A stretch of DNA of 64,000 nt from NCBI GenBank assembly GCA_028689545.1, contig JAQVCX010000002.1, forward strand, positions 1 to 64,000. Direction: 5' to 3'. The DNA comes from Parabacteroides sp. GTDB taxonomy: Bacteria; Bacteroidota; Bacteroidia; Bacteroidales; Tannerellaceae. Positions 9,386-17,456 of the stretch are shown here, piece after piece (positions within the stretch are counted from its first letter, which is position 1; each line of letters begins with the position of its first letter). The translations under genes were made by a program, and so were the position numbers. Below the pieces are notes generated by a model, which ran no database searches, had not been told where the DNA came from, and was given only the letters and a program-made list of their open reading frames with translations.

Positions 9386-9588
9386 ACGGCTTCGAGGAAA
9401 GGCCGGAAGAGAACGCGAGAACCGTATCCGGTTTTTACTATTCTTTATCCAACGTCTCCTTATCAGGCCGTCTCATGGTATCGGATAATTATTTTGCCAT
9501 AATAATTAGGGAAAGAAGCATGAATCTGGCCGACGGGATGAGCTCCGTGTGTAAGATGCATGCTTTCTTTGCATATATGCCACTGATT
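9386..9588 (+). other. Riboswitch downstream leader, no clear gene
   Basis: This stretch should hold the expression platform. A weak 4-bp hairpin ACCG/CGGT followed by TTTTT lies at 9421-9436. A short reading frame from ATG at 9520 begins MNLADGMSS and runs into the repeat array, ending near 9669. Its first residues loosely recall the start of CbiM-type cobalt permeases, but the rest does not, so it may be the stub of a deleted gene or chance. Confidence 0.35.
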
Positions 9589-9698
9589 ACACGAATATAC
9601 GTGTCGCTGGTTACGTATATCGGCGTAGCCCTACGTCGATATACGTGTGAGCTGTCGCGTATATACGTGTAGCCTTACGCCGATATACGTGTTTCGTT
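9589..9698 (+). repeat. 22-base array, AT/CG type, five units
   Basis: Five units start exactly 22 bases apart at 9589, 9611, 9633, 9655 and 9677. Each is a 16-base body such as ACACGAATATACGTGT or ACGCCGATATACGTGT plus a 6-base spacer (CGCTGG, AGCCCT, GAGCTG, AGCCTT, TTCGTT). Units 2 and 3 are inverted relative to each other and form a 15-bp near-perfect hairpin. The array lies between the riboswitch leader and the porin promoter. Confidence 0.8.
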
Positions 9699-9722
9699 TT
9701 CACGAACACTCTGTGGATATTA

Positions 9723-9754
9723 TTTGTTTATTAGTAGAAAAGTGCGTTTATTTG
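9723..9754 (+). promoter_or_regulatory. Promoter of the barrel protein gene
   Basis: TTTG (9723-9726), a 20-base spacer and TTTATTTG (9747-9754), one base off the TAnnTTTG box. Start of transcription would be near 9762, 17 bases before the ATG. This suggests the barrel gene is transcribed independently of the upstream riboswitch. Confidence 0.6.
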
Positions 9755-9778
9755 CAACGAGTAATTAACAAAAGATGT

Positions 9779-10432
9779 ATGAATATGAAGAAAATAGTGG
9801 GATGTCTTATGGTTGCCTTGCTAGCGTTGATGGCGCTTCCGGCAAGCGCTCAGCTTAAATTCGGTATCAAGGGAGGCGTGAATATATCGTCGGTCCATTT
9901 CAACTCGGACGTGTTGAAAGCGGATAACGTAACCGGCTTCCAGGTAGGTCCGATGATCGAGATGACCTTGCCGCTGGTGGGCGTCGGGATCGATGCGGCG
10001 GTGTTGTATTCGCAAAAAGGTTTGGAGATGAGCTCGGTGGGCGGGGTGAAGACTTCGATGAAGACGGATTACATTGATGTCCCGGTCAATTTGAAATGGA
10101 AATTCGGCTTGCCGATCATCAAGGCGTATCTGGCCGCCGGCCCGTATATCGGTTTCCGTGTAGGCGGTGATAAGTTATGGGATATCCCGGGTTCCGTGGT
10201 AGATCAGGTGAAGGCGAAGAATTTCAGCGCGGGCCTTAACTTCGGTGCCGGCGTGGAGTTGATCCGCCACTTGCAGGTGGGCTTCAATTATGGCTTGGGA
10301 CTGACTGACAACTACGCTTTAGGTAGTAGTAGCCTTAGTAGTAGTAGTCTTAGTAGTGGTGGTTCCGCTGTTGATATGGGGAATGGCGGAAAGAACCGCG
10401 GCTGGTCTATCACGGCGGCGATCTTGTTCTGA
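9779..10432 (+). CDS. Outer-membrane beta-barrel protein (PorT-like family)
   Basis: A 217-residue exported protein with a clear signal peptide, a MNMKK start, a Leu/Ala core and a probable cut after ALPASAQ. The mature part alternates hydrophobic and polar residues as in an 8-10 strand barrel (LKFGIKGGVNISSVHF, VGFNYGLGLTDNYAL) and ends ITAAILF with a terminal Phe, the usual outer-membrane insertion signal. It fits the porin-family/PorT-like barrels of Bacteroidetes. A low-complexity stretch of Ser-Leu-Ser-Ser repeats near residues 182-195, coded by repeated AGTAGT triplets, is probably an extracellular loop and may vary by slippage. A second ATG two codons later is an equally good start. 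Ligand or cargo is unknown. Confidence 0.8.
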   Translation: MNMKKIVGCLMVALLALMALPASAQLKFGIKGGVNISSVHFNSDVLKADNVTGFQVGPMIEMTLPLVGVGIDAAVLYSQKGLEMSSVGGVKTSMKTDYIDVPVNLKWKFGLPIIKAYLAAGPYIGFRVGGDKLWDIPGSVVDQVKAKNFSAGLNFGAGVELIRHLQVGFNYGLGLTDNYALGSSSLSSSSLSSGGSAVDMGNGGKNRGWSITAAILF

Positions 10433-10447
10433 CTCTATCCCTCCCGG

Positions 10448-10661
10448 TCAGCCGGGCGGATACGCGCCTGCACGTATGCGGCTTCGGCCGGGTAGTTGCC
10501 GGGACGCGCGGCTGCGATTGCCCGGCTACGTCTTTGCGCCTGCCCGGCCGCGCTTCCGTATCCGGGCAGGCGCGTTCTCGTATCCGGGCGGCTACAAGGA
10601 CGTACCCGGGCGGATACAGGTTTGTAGCCGCCCGGATGTAAGGTATCCGCCGCCGGGATAC
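10448..10661 (+). repeat. 22-base array, GC-rich, ten units
   Basis: Ten 16-base units start every 22 bases from 10448 to 10646 (10448, 10470, 10492, 10514, 10536, 10558, 10580, 10602, 10624, 10646), each followed by a 6-base spacer. The clearest bodies are GTATCCGGGCGGCTAC, GTACCCGGGCGGATAC, GTAGCCGCCCGGATGT and GTATCCGGGCAGGCGC. Their ends GTA...TAC are self-complementary, and neighbouring units often occur in opposite orientation, so hairpins can form both within and between units. The array fills the whole gap between the barrel gene and priA and contains no gene. Confidence 0.85.
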
Positions 10662-10683
10662 ATATCATGAAATACTAGTTCGA

Positions 10684-13146
10684 ATGAAATACGCTGATGT
10701 CATACTACCCCTTCCTTTGGAGAATAGCTATACCTATCGGATACCCGAGGATCTGGAAAGAGCCGTGAGCCCCGGTTGCCGGGTGATCGTGCATTTCGGG
10801 CAGAAACGGTATTATACGGCCATCGTCATGGAGATACACGACCGGAAGCCGACGGGGGATTTCGAGGTCAAGGAGATCTACGCCTTGCTGGATGCCGCGC
10901 CGGTGCTCCGCCGTCCGCAACTCCGTTTCTGGAAATGGATCTCTTCCTATTATATATGTAAGTTGGGCGACGTGTATAAGGCGGCCTTGCCTTCCGGCCT
11001 GAAGCTGGAAAGCGAGACGGCGGTTACCTATAACGAGGATTTCGAGGCCTCCGCCCCCTTGCGCCCGAATGAGCAATCGGTACTGGATGCCTTTAGCGGG
11101 GTCTTGAAGTTGACGATCTCGGAGCTGGAGAAGAAGACCGGCCTTCGGAATGTCGTCCCGATCGTCGCCTCCTTGATGGAGAAAGGGGCGGTAGAGGTGA
11201 GCGAGGTGCTAAAGCGGGGATTCGTCCCCAAGACACAGGCGTTTATCCGTCTGGCCGAGGCCTACCGGGATGAGACGAAATTGCAGGCGGTGTTCGAGGA
11301 ATTGAAACGGGCGAAGAAGCAGGAGCTTCTGCTCCTTAGTTTCTTGGATTTGAGTCATGCCTTGAATCCCGCTTTATCGAAGGAACTTTCCAAGAAAGAG
11401 CTGTTGGAGCGCGGTGGCTATACCCCCGCGATATTGGACGGCCTGCTGAAGCGGGGTATCTTGGAGAGTTACGAGAAAGAGGTGGGCCGTTTGCGCGTAT
11501 CCGTCTGCCGCTTGCAAGAGCCGAATCCGCTCAGCCCGGCGCAAGAGAAAGCCTACGGAGAGATCCACGAGGCCTTCAAGACGAAGGAGGTCTGCCTGCT
11601 TCACGGCGTGACTTCCAGTGGCAAGACCGAGATCTACGTCCGTCTGATTGATGAGGTATTGCGGCTGGGGCGGCAGGTCTTATACCTGCTGCCGGAGATC
11701 GCCATCACCACCCAGATCACGGAGCGGCTGGCGAAACTGTTCGGGGATAAGCTATTGGTCTACCACTCCAAGTTCTCGGACAACGAGCGGGTGGAGGTCT
11801 GGAACAAGCTGCTGCATGGCGACGAGCCGATGCTGGTATTGGGGGTCCGCTCCTCCCTCTTCCTTCCGTTTAAGGACTTGGGCCTGATTATCGTGGACGA
11901 GGAGCACGAGAATACCTATAAGCAGCAAGACCCGGCGCCCCGTTACCATGCCCGTAACGCCGCCATCGTCTTGGCGGGTATGCACGGCGGCAAGACTCTA
12001 CTTGGTTCCGCCACCCCTTCCATCGATTCCTATTTCAACGCTACGGCGGGGAAATACGGCCTGGTCGAGCTATCCACCCGCTATGGCGATTGCCTGATGC
12101 CGGAGATTATCACCGTGGACGTGAAGGAGCTAAAGCGCAAGAAGATCATGAAAGATACCCTTTTCTCCCCCCTGTTGGTGGAGAAGGTGCGGGAGGCTTT
12201 ATCCCGGGGCGAGCAGGCCATCCTGTTCCAGAACCGCCGGGGGTTCGCCCCGATGATCGAGTGCCGGGGCTGCGGCTGGGTGCCTCATTGCGTGAATTGC
12301 GACGTGAGCCTTACCTACCACAAGGCGCATAATCAATTGGTTTGCCATTATTGCGGCTATACCTACCGCCTGCCGCAGGTCTGTCCCGAGTGTAAGGGGA
12401 CGGAGTTCAAGATGCAAGGCTTCGGTACGGAGAAGGTGGAGGAGGAGATCGCCGAGCTATTCCCCGCGGCGAGGGTGGAGCGGCTGGATTTCGATACGGC
12501 CCGTACCCGCACGGCTTATGAGCGGATCATCTCCGATTTCGAGAAGGGGAAGACACAAATATTGATCGGTACCCAGATGCTGTCGAAGGGGCTAGACTTC
12601 GGGAATGTCAGCGTGGTGGGAATCCTGAGCGCCGATAGCCTGATGAACTTCCCGGACTTCCGGGCGCACGAGCGGGCTTACCAATTGATGGTACAAGTCA
12701 GCGGGCGTGCCGGCCGACGGGACAAGCGGGGCACGGTGATCTTGCAGACTACCCAGCCGGAGCATCCCTTGATCCGTATGGTGCAGCGTTTCGCCTATAA
12801 CGAGATGGTGAGCCTGCAGCTAAGCGAGCGTAGTATGTTCCGTTACCCGCCTTACTACCGTTTGATCGTCTTGATCCTCAGGAGCCGTAATGAGGAGGCC
12901 TTGCAAGAGATGTCCGCCCTATACGCCGAGAAACTTCGTGGCCGTTTGGGCGAGCGGGTGTTGGGGCCAGTCACGCCGCCTATCACCCGGGTACAGACGC
13001 TCCATATCAAGAAGATCGTCTTGAAGATCGAGATATCCGCCGGGATCGCTCCGCTCCGTGAGATCTTGGAGGGCATTCATACCGAGATGCAAGGGTATGC
13101 GGCGTTTAAGCAGCTGCTGGTCCATTATGATGTGGATCCGGCTTGA
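10684..13146 (+). CDS. priA: Primosomal replication restart helicase PriA
   Basis: An 820-residue superfamily 2 DNA helicase that recognises stalled forks and reloads the replisome. The N-terminal ~105 residues form the 3' DNA-binding domain (YTYRIPEDLERAVSPGCRV), then a winged-helix region. The helicase core has Walker A GVTSSGKTE near residue 310, a DEEH box and motif VI QVSGRAGR. Between the helicase lobes lies the zinc module with CRGCGWVPHCVNC and CHYCGYTYRLPQVCPEC, eight Cys in the PriA order. Length is typical for Bacteroidetes. The start codon is 22 bases after the end of the GC-rich array, and a phosphatase gene follows on the same strand. Confidence 0.95.
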   Translation: MKYADVILPLPLENSYTYRIPEDLERAVSPGCRVIVHFGQKRYYTAIVMEIHDRKPTGDFEVKEIYALLDAAPVLRRPQLRFWKWISSYYICKLGDVYKAALPSGLKLESETAVTYNEDFEASAPLRPNEQSVLDAFSGVLKLTISELEKKTGLRNVVPIVASLMEKGAVEVSEVLKRGFVPKTQAFIRLAEAYRDETKLQAVFEELKRAKKQELLLLSFLDLSHALNPALSKELSKKELLERGGYTPAILDGLLKRGILESYEKEVGRLRVSVCRLQEPNPLSPAQEKAYGEIHEAFKTKEVCLLHGVTSSGKTEIYVRLIDEVLRLGRQVLYLLPEIAITTQITERLAKLFGDKLLVYHSKFSDNERVEVWNKLLHGDEPMLVLGVRSSLFLPFKDLGLIIVDEEHENTYKQQDPAPRYHARNAAIVLAGMHGGKTLLGSATPSIDSYFNATAGKYGLVELSTRYGDCLMPEIITVDVKELKRKKIMKDTLFSPLLVEKVREALSRGEQAILFQNRRGFAPMIECRGCGWVPHCVNCDVSLTYHKAHNQLVCHYCGYTYRLPQVCPECKGTEFKMQGFGTEKVEEEIAELFPAARVERLDFDTARTRTAYERIISDFEKGKTQILIGTQMLSKGLDFGNVSVVGILSADSLMNFPDFRAHERAYQLMVQVSGRAGRRDKRGTVILQTTQPEHPLIRMVQRFAYNEMVSLQLSERSMFRYPPYYRLIVLILRSRNEEALQEMSALYAEKLRGRLGERVLGPVTPPITRVQTLHIKKIVLKIEISAGIAPLREILEGIHTEMQGYAAFKQLLVHYDVDPA

Positions 13147-13180
13147 TAGTTGATAGTTGACAATTGATAGTTGAAAATTA
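13146..13180 (+). repeat. Short AT-rich TTGATAG repeat
   Basis: Three imperfect copies of the heptamer AGTTGAT/AATTGAT lie directly behind the priA stop. A similar TTGATAATTGACAGT element recurs at 28987-29053, so this is a dispersed intergenic motif. It leaves little room for a ribosome site upstream of the ATG at 13181. Confidence 0.5.
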
Positions 13181-13198
13181 ATGGAAAGGGATTTAGTG

Positions 13199-13681
13199 AT
13201 GAAAGAGGGGGAGAAGATACGGTTGTTGTTTGTGTGCTTGGGGAATATATGCCGCTCTCCGTCGGCGGACGCGGTAATGAGGAAGTTGGTGAAGGACGCG
13301 GGATTGGAAAAGCGGATCGAGATCGATTCCGCCGGGATCATCGGCTATCATGAGGGAGACCGGGCGGACTCGAGGATGCGGGCGCATGCGGCCCGTAGGG
13401 GATATACGTTAGATTCGATCTCCCGTCCGGTACGTCAGTGGGACTTCCATGACTTCGACTTGATTATCGGCATGGACGACCAAAATATAACAGACTTGAA
13501 ACGGATGGCTCCCGATCTGGAATCCGTCGCCAAGATACATCAGATGACCGAGTTCTCCCGGAATAAGCTATACGATCACGTCCCCGACCCTTATTATAGC
13601 GGCGCCGAGGGCTTCGAGCTCGTCTTAGACTTATTGGAAGACGCTTGCGCTGGGTTGTTGGGGTATTGTCGATGCTTATAA
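13199..13681 (+). CDS. Low-molecular-weight protein-tyrosine phosphatase
   Basis: A cytoplasmic phosphatase of 160 residues. The P-loop CX5R is at residues 13-19 (CLGNICRS) and the general-acid loop DPYY near residue 138. Such enzymes dephosphorylate tyrosine-phosphorylated proteins, including bacterial polysaccharide kinases, or low-Mr substrates such as arsenate in relatives; the Cys pattern here is that of a phosphatase rather than an arsenate reductase. The ATG at 13199 is preferred because GGAAAGGG lies nine bases upstream; an in-frame ATG at 13181 would add six residues but starts against an AT repeat. The last codon and stop fall inside the first unit of a 23-base repeat array, so the C-terminus may have been shaped by it. 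Confidence 0.9.
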   Translation: MKEGEKIRLLFVCLGNICRSPSADAVMRKLVKDAGLEKRIEIDSAGIIGYHEGDRADSRMRAHAARRGYTLDSISRPVRQWDFHDFDLIIGMDDQNITDLKRMAPDLESVAKIHQMTEFSRNKLYDHVPDPYYSGAEGFELVLDLLEDACAGLLGYCRCL

Positions 13682-13770
13682 TGCCCATCGTAAGGTTGCT
13701 AGAATGCCCATTGTAAGATGCTTATAACTGCGATTATAAGAACTTTACAATGGGCATTATGGTTTTGTGC
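13675..13770 (+). repeat. 23-base array around AATGCCCAT, four units
   Basis: Units start every 23 bases at 13680, 13703, 13726 and 13749: AATGCCCATCGTAAG, AATGCCCATTGTAAG, AACTGCGATTATAAG and, inverted, AATGGGCATTATGG. Unit 3 with its CTTATAA/TTATAAG ends is a 20-base palindrome. The first and last units pair. The array lies between two convergent genes and may act as a two-way terminator. The AATGCCCATCGTAA core recurs at 44838-44915. Confidence 0.75.
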
Positions 13771-13799
13771 CGATAGCTGTATGGCTATCTGCTTGATAA

Positions 13800-15851
13800 C
13801 TATTGCTTCTTCAGATCCGGGTAGCTGATCCGGGTGTGGAACATAGTTTTTAGTTTGTCTACGAATACGCTCTTCACGGTCTCCACGTCTCGGAAGGTCA
13901 ATGGGGCGTTCTTTAGCAAGCCGTCGGCGATCTGCCCGTCGATGATCTTGTTCACCAAGGCACTGATGCTTTCCTCGGTATGTTCCTTCAAGCTGCGGGA
14001 GGCCGCTTCTACGGAATCGGCCATCATCAGTACGGCGGTCTCCTTCGAGAAGGGGTTCGGACCGGGGTAGGTGAATAGCTCGTCGTTAATCGGCTTGTCC
14101 GGATATTGATTCTTGAAAGAGTTGTAGAAATACTTCGCCTTGCCCCGTCCGTGGTGGGTACGGATGAAGCTGATAACCGCCTTGGGTAGCATGGCCTTCT
14201 CGGCGATCTTCACGCCCTCGGTGACGTGGCTGATGATGATCTGCGCGCTTTGGTCGAACGCTAGCTGGTTATGCGGGTTCACGCTCGTCTGGTTCTCGGT
14301 GAAGAAGACGGGGTTGCTCATCTTTCCGATGTCATGGTAAAGGGCACCGGTACGAACCAGTTGCGCGTTGCCACTGATCTTGGCGGCCGCCTCGGAGGCC
14401 AGGATGGATACCTGCAAGGAATGTTGGAACGTACCCGGACAAGTCTCGCTAAGTTTCTTCAAGATCGGGTTGTTGATGTTGGACAGCTCCACCAGCGTGA
14501 TGCTAGATACGTATCCGAACGTCTTCTCCAATATATATACCAATACGTAGGTGAACATCAGCAGGATGAAGTTGATACCGAAATAAAGCATCATCATCCA
14601 GTTGATCTTGTTTAAGTTCGCCTCTTGATACAGCGTGAGACTGAGGTAGCAGGCGGCGTAGGAGAGGAAGATGAAGACGGCGCAACGGATCAGTTGCGAG
14701 CGTTCGCTCAGCTCCTTCAAACTGAACGTCACCACCATGCCCGCCACGATCTGCAACAACAGGAACTCATGCGGGAAAGGTACCATCAACGAGCAGATCA
14801 GCACGATGATTAGATGCGTGAAAAGCGCCGTCCGGGAGTCGAAGAAGGTACGCACCACGATCGGTACGATGGCGAACGGCAATATATATACGTTGAATAA
14901 TGCGTAGGTAACGCATAGCTCCGTGAGGATACAACTCACGAATATGCAGAGGATCAAGAACAGTACGTTCTTCCGGTTATGGAATATCTTCAACCGGAAA
15001 GACCATAGGTAGAGCCAGAAACAGAACATCAATCCGAAGACGAGCACGAATTGCCCGGCCAATATGATGCCTTGCGTCTGCGTGCCTCCGGTCTTGGCCT
15101 CGTGCACGGCCTTTAGGGAACGGAGCACGTTGTAGGTATGGTTGTCGATGATCTCGCCCCGGTCTACGATACGCTCTCCGGCTTGTACCATGCCGTTGGC
15201 GATGGATACGCTCTGTAGCATATCCTCCTTGATCTTGTCGGACATGTCGGCGGCATAAGATATGTTCTCGGTGAGGTAGTTATTGATGTCGCACGATTGC
15301 AGGACGGATTTGTCCAGCTGTGACGGACAGTTGTTGATAATGAACTCGTAGGCGGCGCGCACGGTGAAGAAGTCGCTCACGTATCGGGGCTGCGCCACGG
15401 CGTTCTCCAAGAGGTTGACACTGGCGTATTCCTCTTTCTGTAGCTCGTCCAGATCCTGCGACGAGATGATGCCGTTCTTGTATAAATTGGTTAGGCTGCT
15501 CTCTATATACTGCATATAAGCGGGGGACACCTTGCTTCGCAGGTTATTGTTGTTATTGTAGTTGGCGCGCAGTTTCTCGACCTCTTCCTTCTGGATGTCC
15601 GGATTCATACGGTAATAAGGTTCGAACTTACGGAGTACGCTGTCTTTCTCCGCCTTTACCTCGTCGTCGGTCTTATAGATCGGGAAATCGCTGGGGGCGG
15701 TGAGCAACCCGTACCTCCAAGGCTTGCCCTCATAGAATTGATAACGAAATTTCCCCTCCCTGGGGAAGAAGTAGGCGATAAGCAATGCCGACACGACGAA
15801 GTAGACCACGGTCGGTATATTGTAATTCTTTTGTTTCATATGCATTCTCAT
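13800..15851 (-). CDS. 7TM-HD family cyclic-dinucleotide phosphodiesterase (PgpH-like)
   Basis: A 683-residue membrane protein. An N-terminal transmembrane segment (TVVYFVVSALLIAYFFP) is followed by a ~220-residue extracytoplasmic helical domain of the 7TMR-HDED type. A block of seven membrane helices then spans residues ~270-450, and a cytoplasmic HD domain follows with FQHSLQVSILA and the metal motif LYHDIGKMSNP near residue 510, plus HHGRG. The PgpH relatives hydrolyse c-di-AMP to control osmolyte and cell-wall balance. ATGs at 15851, 15845 and 15839 are all possible starts; the last places translation closest to the first membrane helix. The gene converges with the phosphatase across a repeat array and is divergent from gltX. 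Confidence 0.88.
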   Translation of the reverse strand: MRMHMKQKNYNIPTVVYFVVSALLIAYFFPREGKFRYQFYEGKPWRYGLLTAPSDFPIYKTDDEVKAEKDSVLRKFEPYYRMNPDIQKEEVEKLRANYNNNNNLRSKVSPAYMQYIESSLTNLYKNGIISSQDLDELQKEEYASVNLLENAVAQPRYVSDFFTVRAAYEFIINNCPSQLDKSVLQSCDINNYLTENISYAADMSDKIKEDMLQSVSIANGMVQAGERIVDRGEIIDNHTYNVLRSLKAVHEAKTGGTQTQGIILAGQFVLVFGLMFCFWLYLWSFRLKIFHNRKNVLFLILCIFVSCILTELCVTYALFNVYILPFAIVPIVVRTFFDSRTALFTHLIIVLICSLMVPFPHEFLLLQIVAGMVVTFSLKELSERSQLIRCAVFIFLSYAACYLSLTLYQEANLNKINWMMMLYFGINFILLMFTYVLVYILEKTFGYVSSITLVELSNINNPILKKLSETCPGTFQHSLQVSILASEAAAKISGNAQLVRTGALYHDIGKMSNPVFFTENQTSVNPHNQLAFDQSAQIIISHVTEGVKIAEKAMLPKAVISFIRTHHGRGKAKYFYNSFKNQYPDKPINDELFTYPGPNPFSKETAVLMMADSVEAASRSLKEHTEESISALVNKIIDGQIADGLLKNAPLTFRDVETVKSVFVDKLKTMFHTRISYPDLKKQ

Positions 15852-15901
15852 TAAGCGTCCGAAATATACGCAAAATAGTTCACTAACCGGAAAAAAAGGC
15901 G

Positions 15902-15909
15902 TACTTTTG
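15902..15909 (+). promoter_or_regulatory. Promoter -7 box for gltX
   Basis: TACTTTTG fits the TAnnTTTG box, 27 bases before the gltX ATG. The -33 region 20 bases upstream (GTTC) is poor, so the box alone supports this call. Confidence 0.5.
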
Positions 15910-15936
15910 CCGCATTATCTATAGAATATAAGTATT

Positions 15937-17454
15937 ATGACTCAAAGAAAAGTAAGAGTACGCTTCGCGCCCAGTCCTACGGGGGCGCTGCATATCGGAG
16001 GTGTCCGCACGGCTTTATACAACTATTTATTCGCTAAACAGAATGGCGGTGATATGATTCTCCGTATCGAGGATACGGATTCCCAACGCTTCGTTCCCGG
16101 GGCGGAAGACTATATCATCGAGGCCTTGACTTGGCTAGGTATCAAGTTCGACGAGGGCGTGAGCTTCGGCGGCAAGTATGGCCCGTATCGCCAGAGCGAG
16201 CGTCGTGAGATCTACAAGAAGTATGTCGATCAATTGCTGAACGATGGGCACGCTTACATAGCGTTCGATACGCCTGCCGAGTTGGAGGAGAAACGGAAAG
16301 AGATCGCCAATTTCCAATACGACGCCTCTACCCGTTCGCAAATGCGGAACTCGTTGACACTTTCCCCTGAGGAGGTTCATAACTTGATCGAGTCTGGTCA
16401 TCAGTATGTAGTTCGTGCCAAGATCGAGCCGAATGAAGATATCCATGTGAACGACTTGATTCGTGGTGAGGTCGTTATTAATTCATCTATCTTGGATGAT
16501 AAAGTATTATATAAATCGGCCGATCAATTGCCTACTTACCACTTGGCGAATATCGTGGACGATCATTTGATGGAGGTTACCCATGTGATCCGTGGCGAGG
16601 AGTGGTTGCCGAGCGCGCCGCTTCACGTATTATTATATCGTTTCTTCGGTTGGGAAGATACGATGCCTGGTTTCGCCCACCTGTCGTTGCTGTTGAAACC
16701 GGAAGGTAACGGCAAGTTGAGCAAGCGTGACGGCGATCGTCTGGGCTTCCCCGTATTTCCCTTGGAATGGCACGACCCGAAGACGGGCGATATCTCATCG
16801 GGTTACCGTGAGAGCGGCTATTTCCCCGAGGCTGTCGTAAACTTCCTCGCTTTGCTGGGCTGGAACCCGGGTAACGATCAGGAGGTGATGAACATGGATG
16901 ATTTGATCCGTTTGTTCGACCTGTCTCGTTGCAGCAAGAGCGGTGCTAAGTTCGATTATGAGAAAGGCAGATGGTTTAATCACCACTATTTACAGGAGAA
17001 GAGTAACGCGGAGATCGCGGACCTGTTCTTGCCGATCGTGGAGAGCCATGGTATCCAGACTACCCACGCCTACGTAGAGAAAGTGGTAGGCTTGATGAAA
17101 GGCCGTGTCAATTTCGTGAGTGAGCTATGGGATCTTTGCTCTTTCTTCTTTATCGCTCCGTCGGAGTACGATGAGAAGACTCGCAAGAAACGCTGGAAGG
17201 AAGATTCCGCCGTACAATTGGGAGAGTTTATCGAGCAATTGCGTGCCCGTGAGCCGTTCGACGTAGAAGGTACCGAGAACGAGTGTAAGGCTTGGATCGA
17301 GAGCAAGGGATATCAGTTGGGAAATATCATGAACGCCGCCCGTCTGGCTTTGGTAGGCGAGGGCAAGGGCCCAGGCATCTTTGATATCACCGAGGCTTTA
17401 GGCAAAGAGGAGTCTATCCGCCGTATCCAACGGGCCATCGAGATATTAAAATAA
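15937..17454 (+). CDS. gltX: Glutamyl-tRNA synthetase
   Basis: A 505-residue class I aminoacyl-tRNA synthetase that charges tRNA-Glu. The HIGH-type motif appears as [11 protein letters not shown] at residues 11-21 and the KMSKS-type loop as [10 protein letters not shown] near residue 262. The catalytic domain is followed by the helical anticodon-binding domain, ending REEL-like helices with [18 protein letters not shown]. Domain order and length are those of a normal discriminating or nondiscriminating bacterial GluRS; which one cannot be told here. waaA starts two bases after the stop, so the two genes are co-transcribed and share the terminator at 18714. Confidence 0.97.
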   Translation: MTQRKVRVRFAPSPTGALHIGGVRTALYNYLFAKQNGGDMILRIEDTDSQRFVPGAEDYIIEALTWLGIKFDEGVSFGGKYGPYRQSERREIYKKYVDQLLNDGHAYIAFDTPAELEEKRKEIANFQYDASTRSQMRNSLTLSPEEVHNLIESGHQYVVRAKIEPNEDIHVNDLIRGEVVINSSILDDKVLYKSADQLPTYHLANIVDDHLMEVTHVIRGEEWLPSAPLHVLLYRFFGWEDTMPGFAHLSLLLKPEGNGKLSKRDGDRLGFPVFPLEWHDPKTGDISSGYRESGYFPEAVVNFLALLGWNPGNDQEVMNMDDLIRLFDLSRCSKSGAKFDYEKGRWFNHHYLQEKSNAEIADLFLPIVESHGIQTTHAYVEKVVGLMKGRVNFVSELWDLCSFFFIAPSEYDEKTRKKRWKEDSAVQLGEFIEQLRAREPFDVEGTENECKAWIESKGYQLGNIMNAARLALVGEGKGPGIFDITEALGKEESIRRIQRAIEILK

Positions 17455-17456
17455 TC

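Noticed and set aside
9246..9672. Two overlapping plus-strand frames across the riboswitch and leader
   Set aside because: They lie inside the cobalamin aptamer and the repeat array and show no protein-like pattern; only the short MNLADGMSS frame was kept as a weak note.
10448..10661. Reading the 22-base arrays as a CRISPR
   Set aside because: Repeats are only 16 bases, spacers 6 bases, repeat bodies vary within an array and no cas genes are present.
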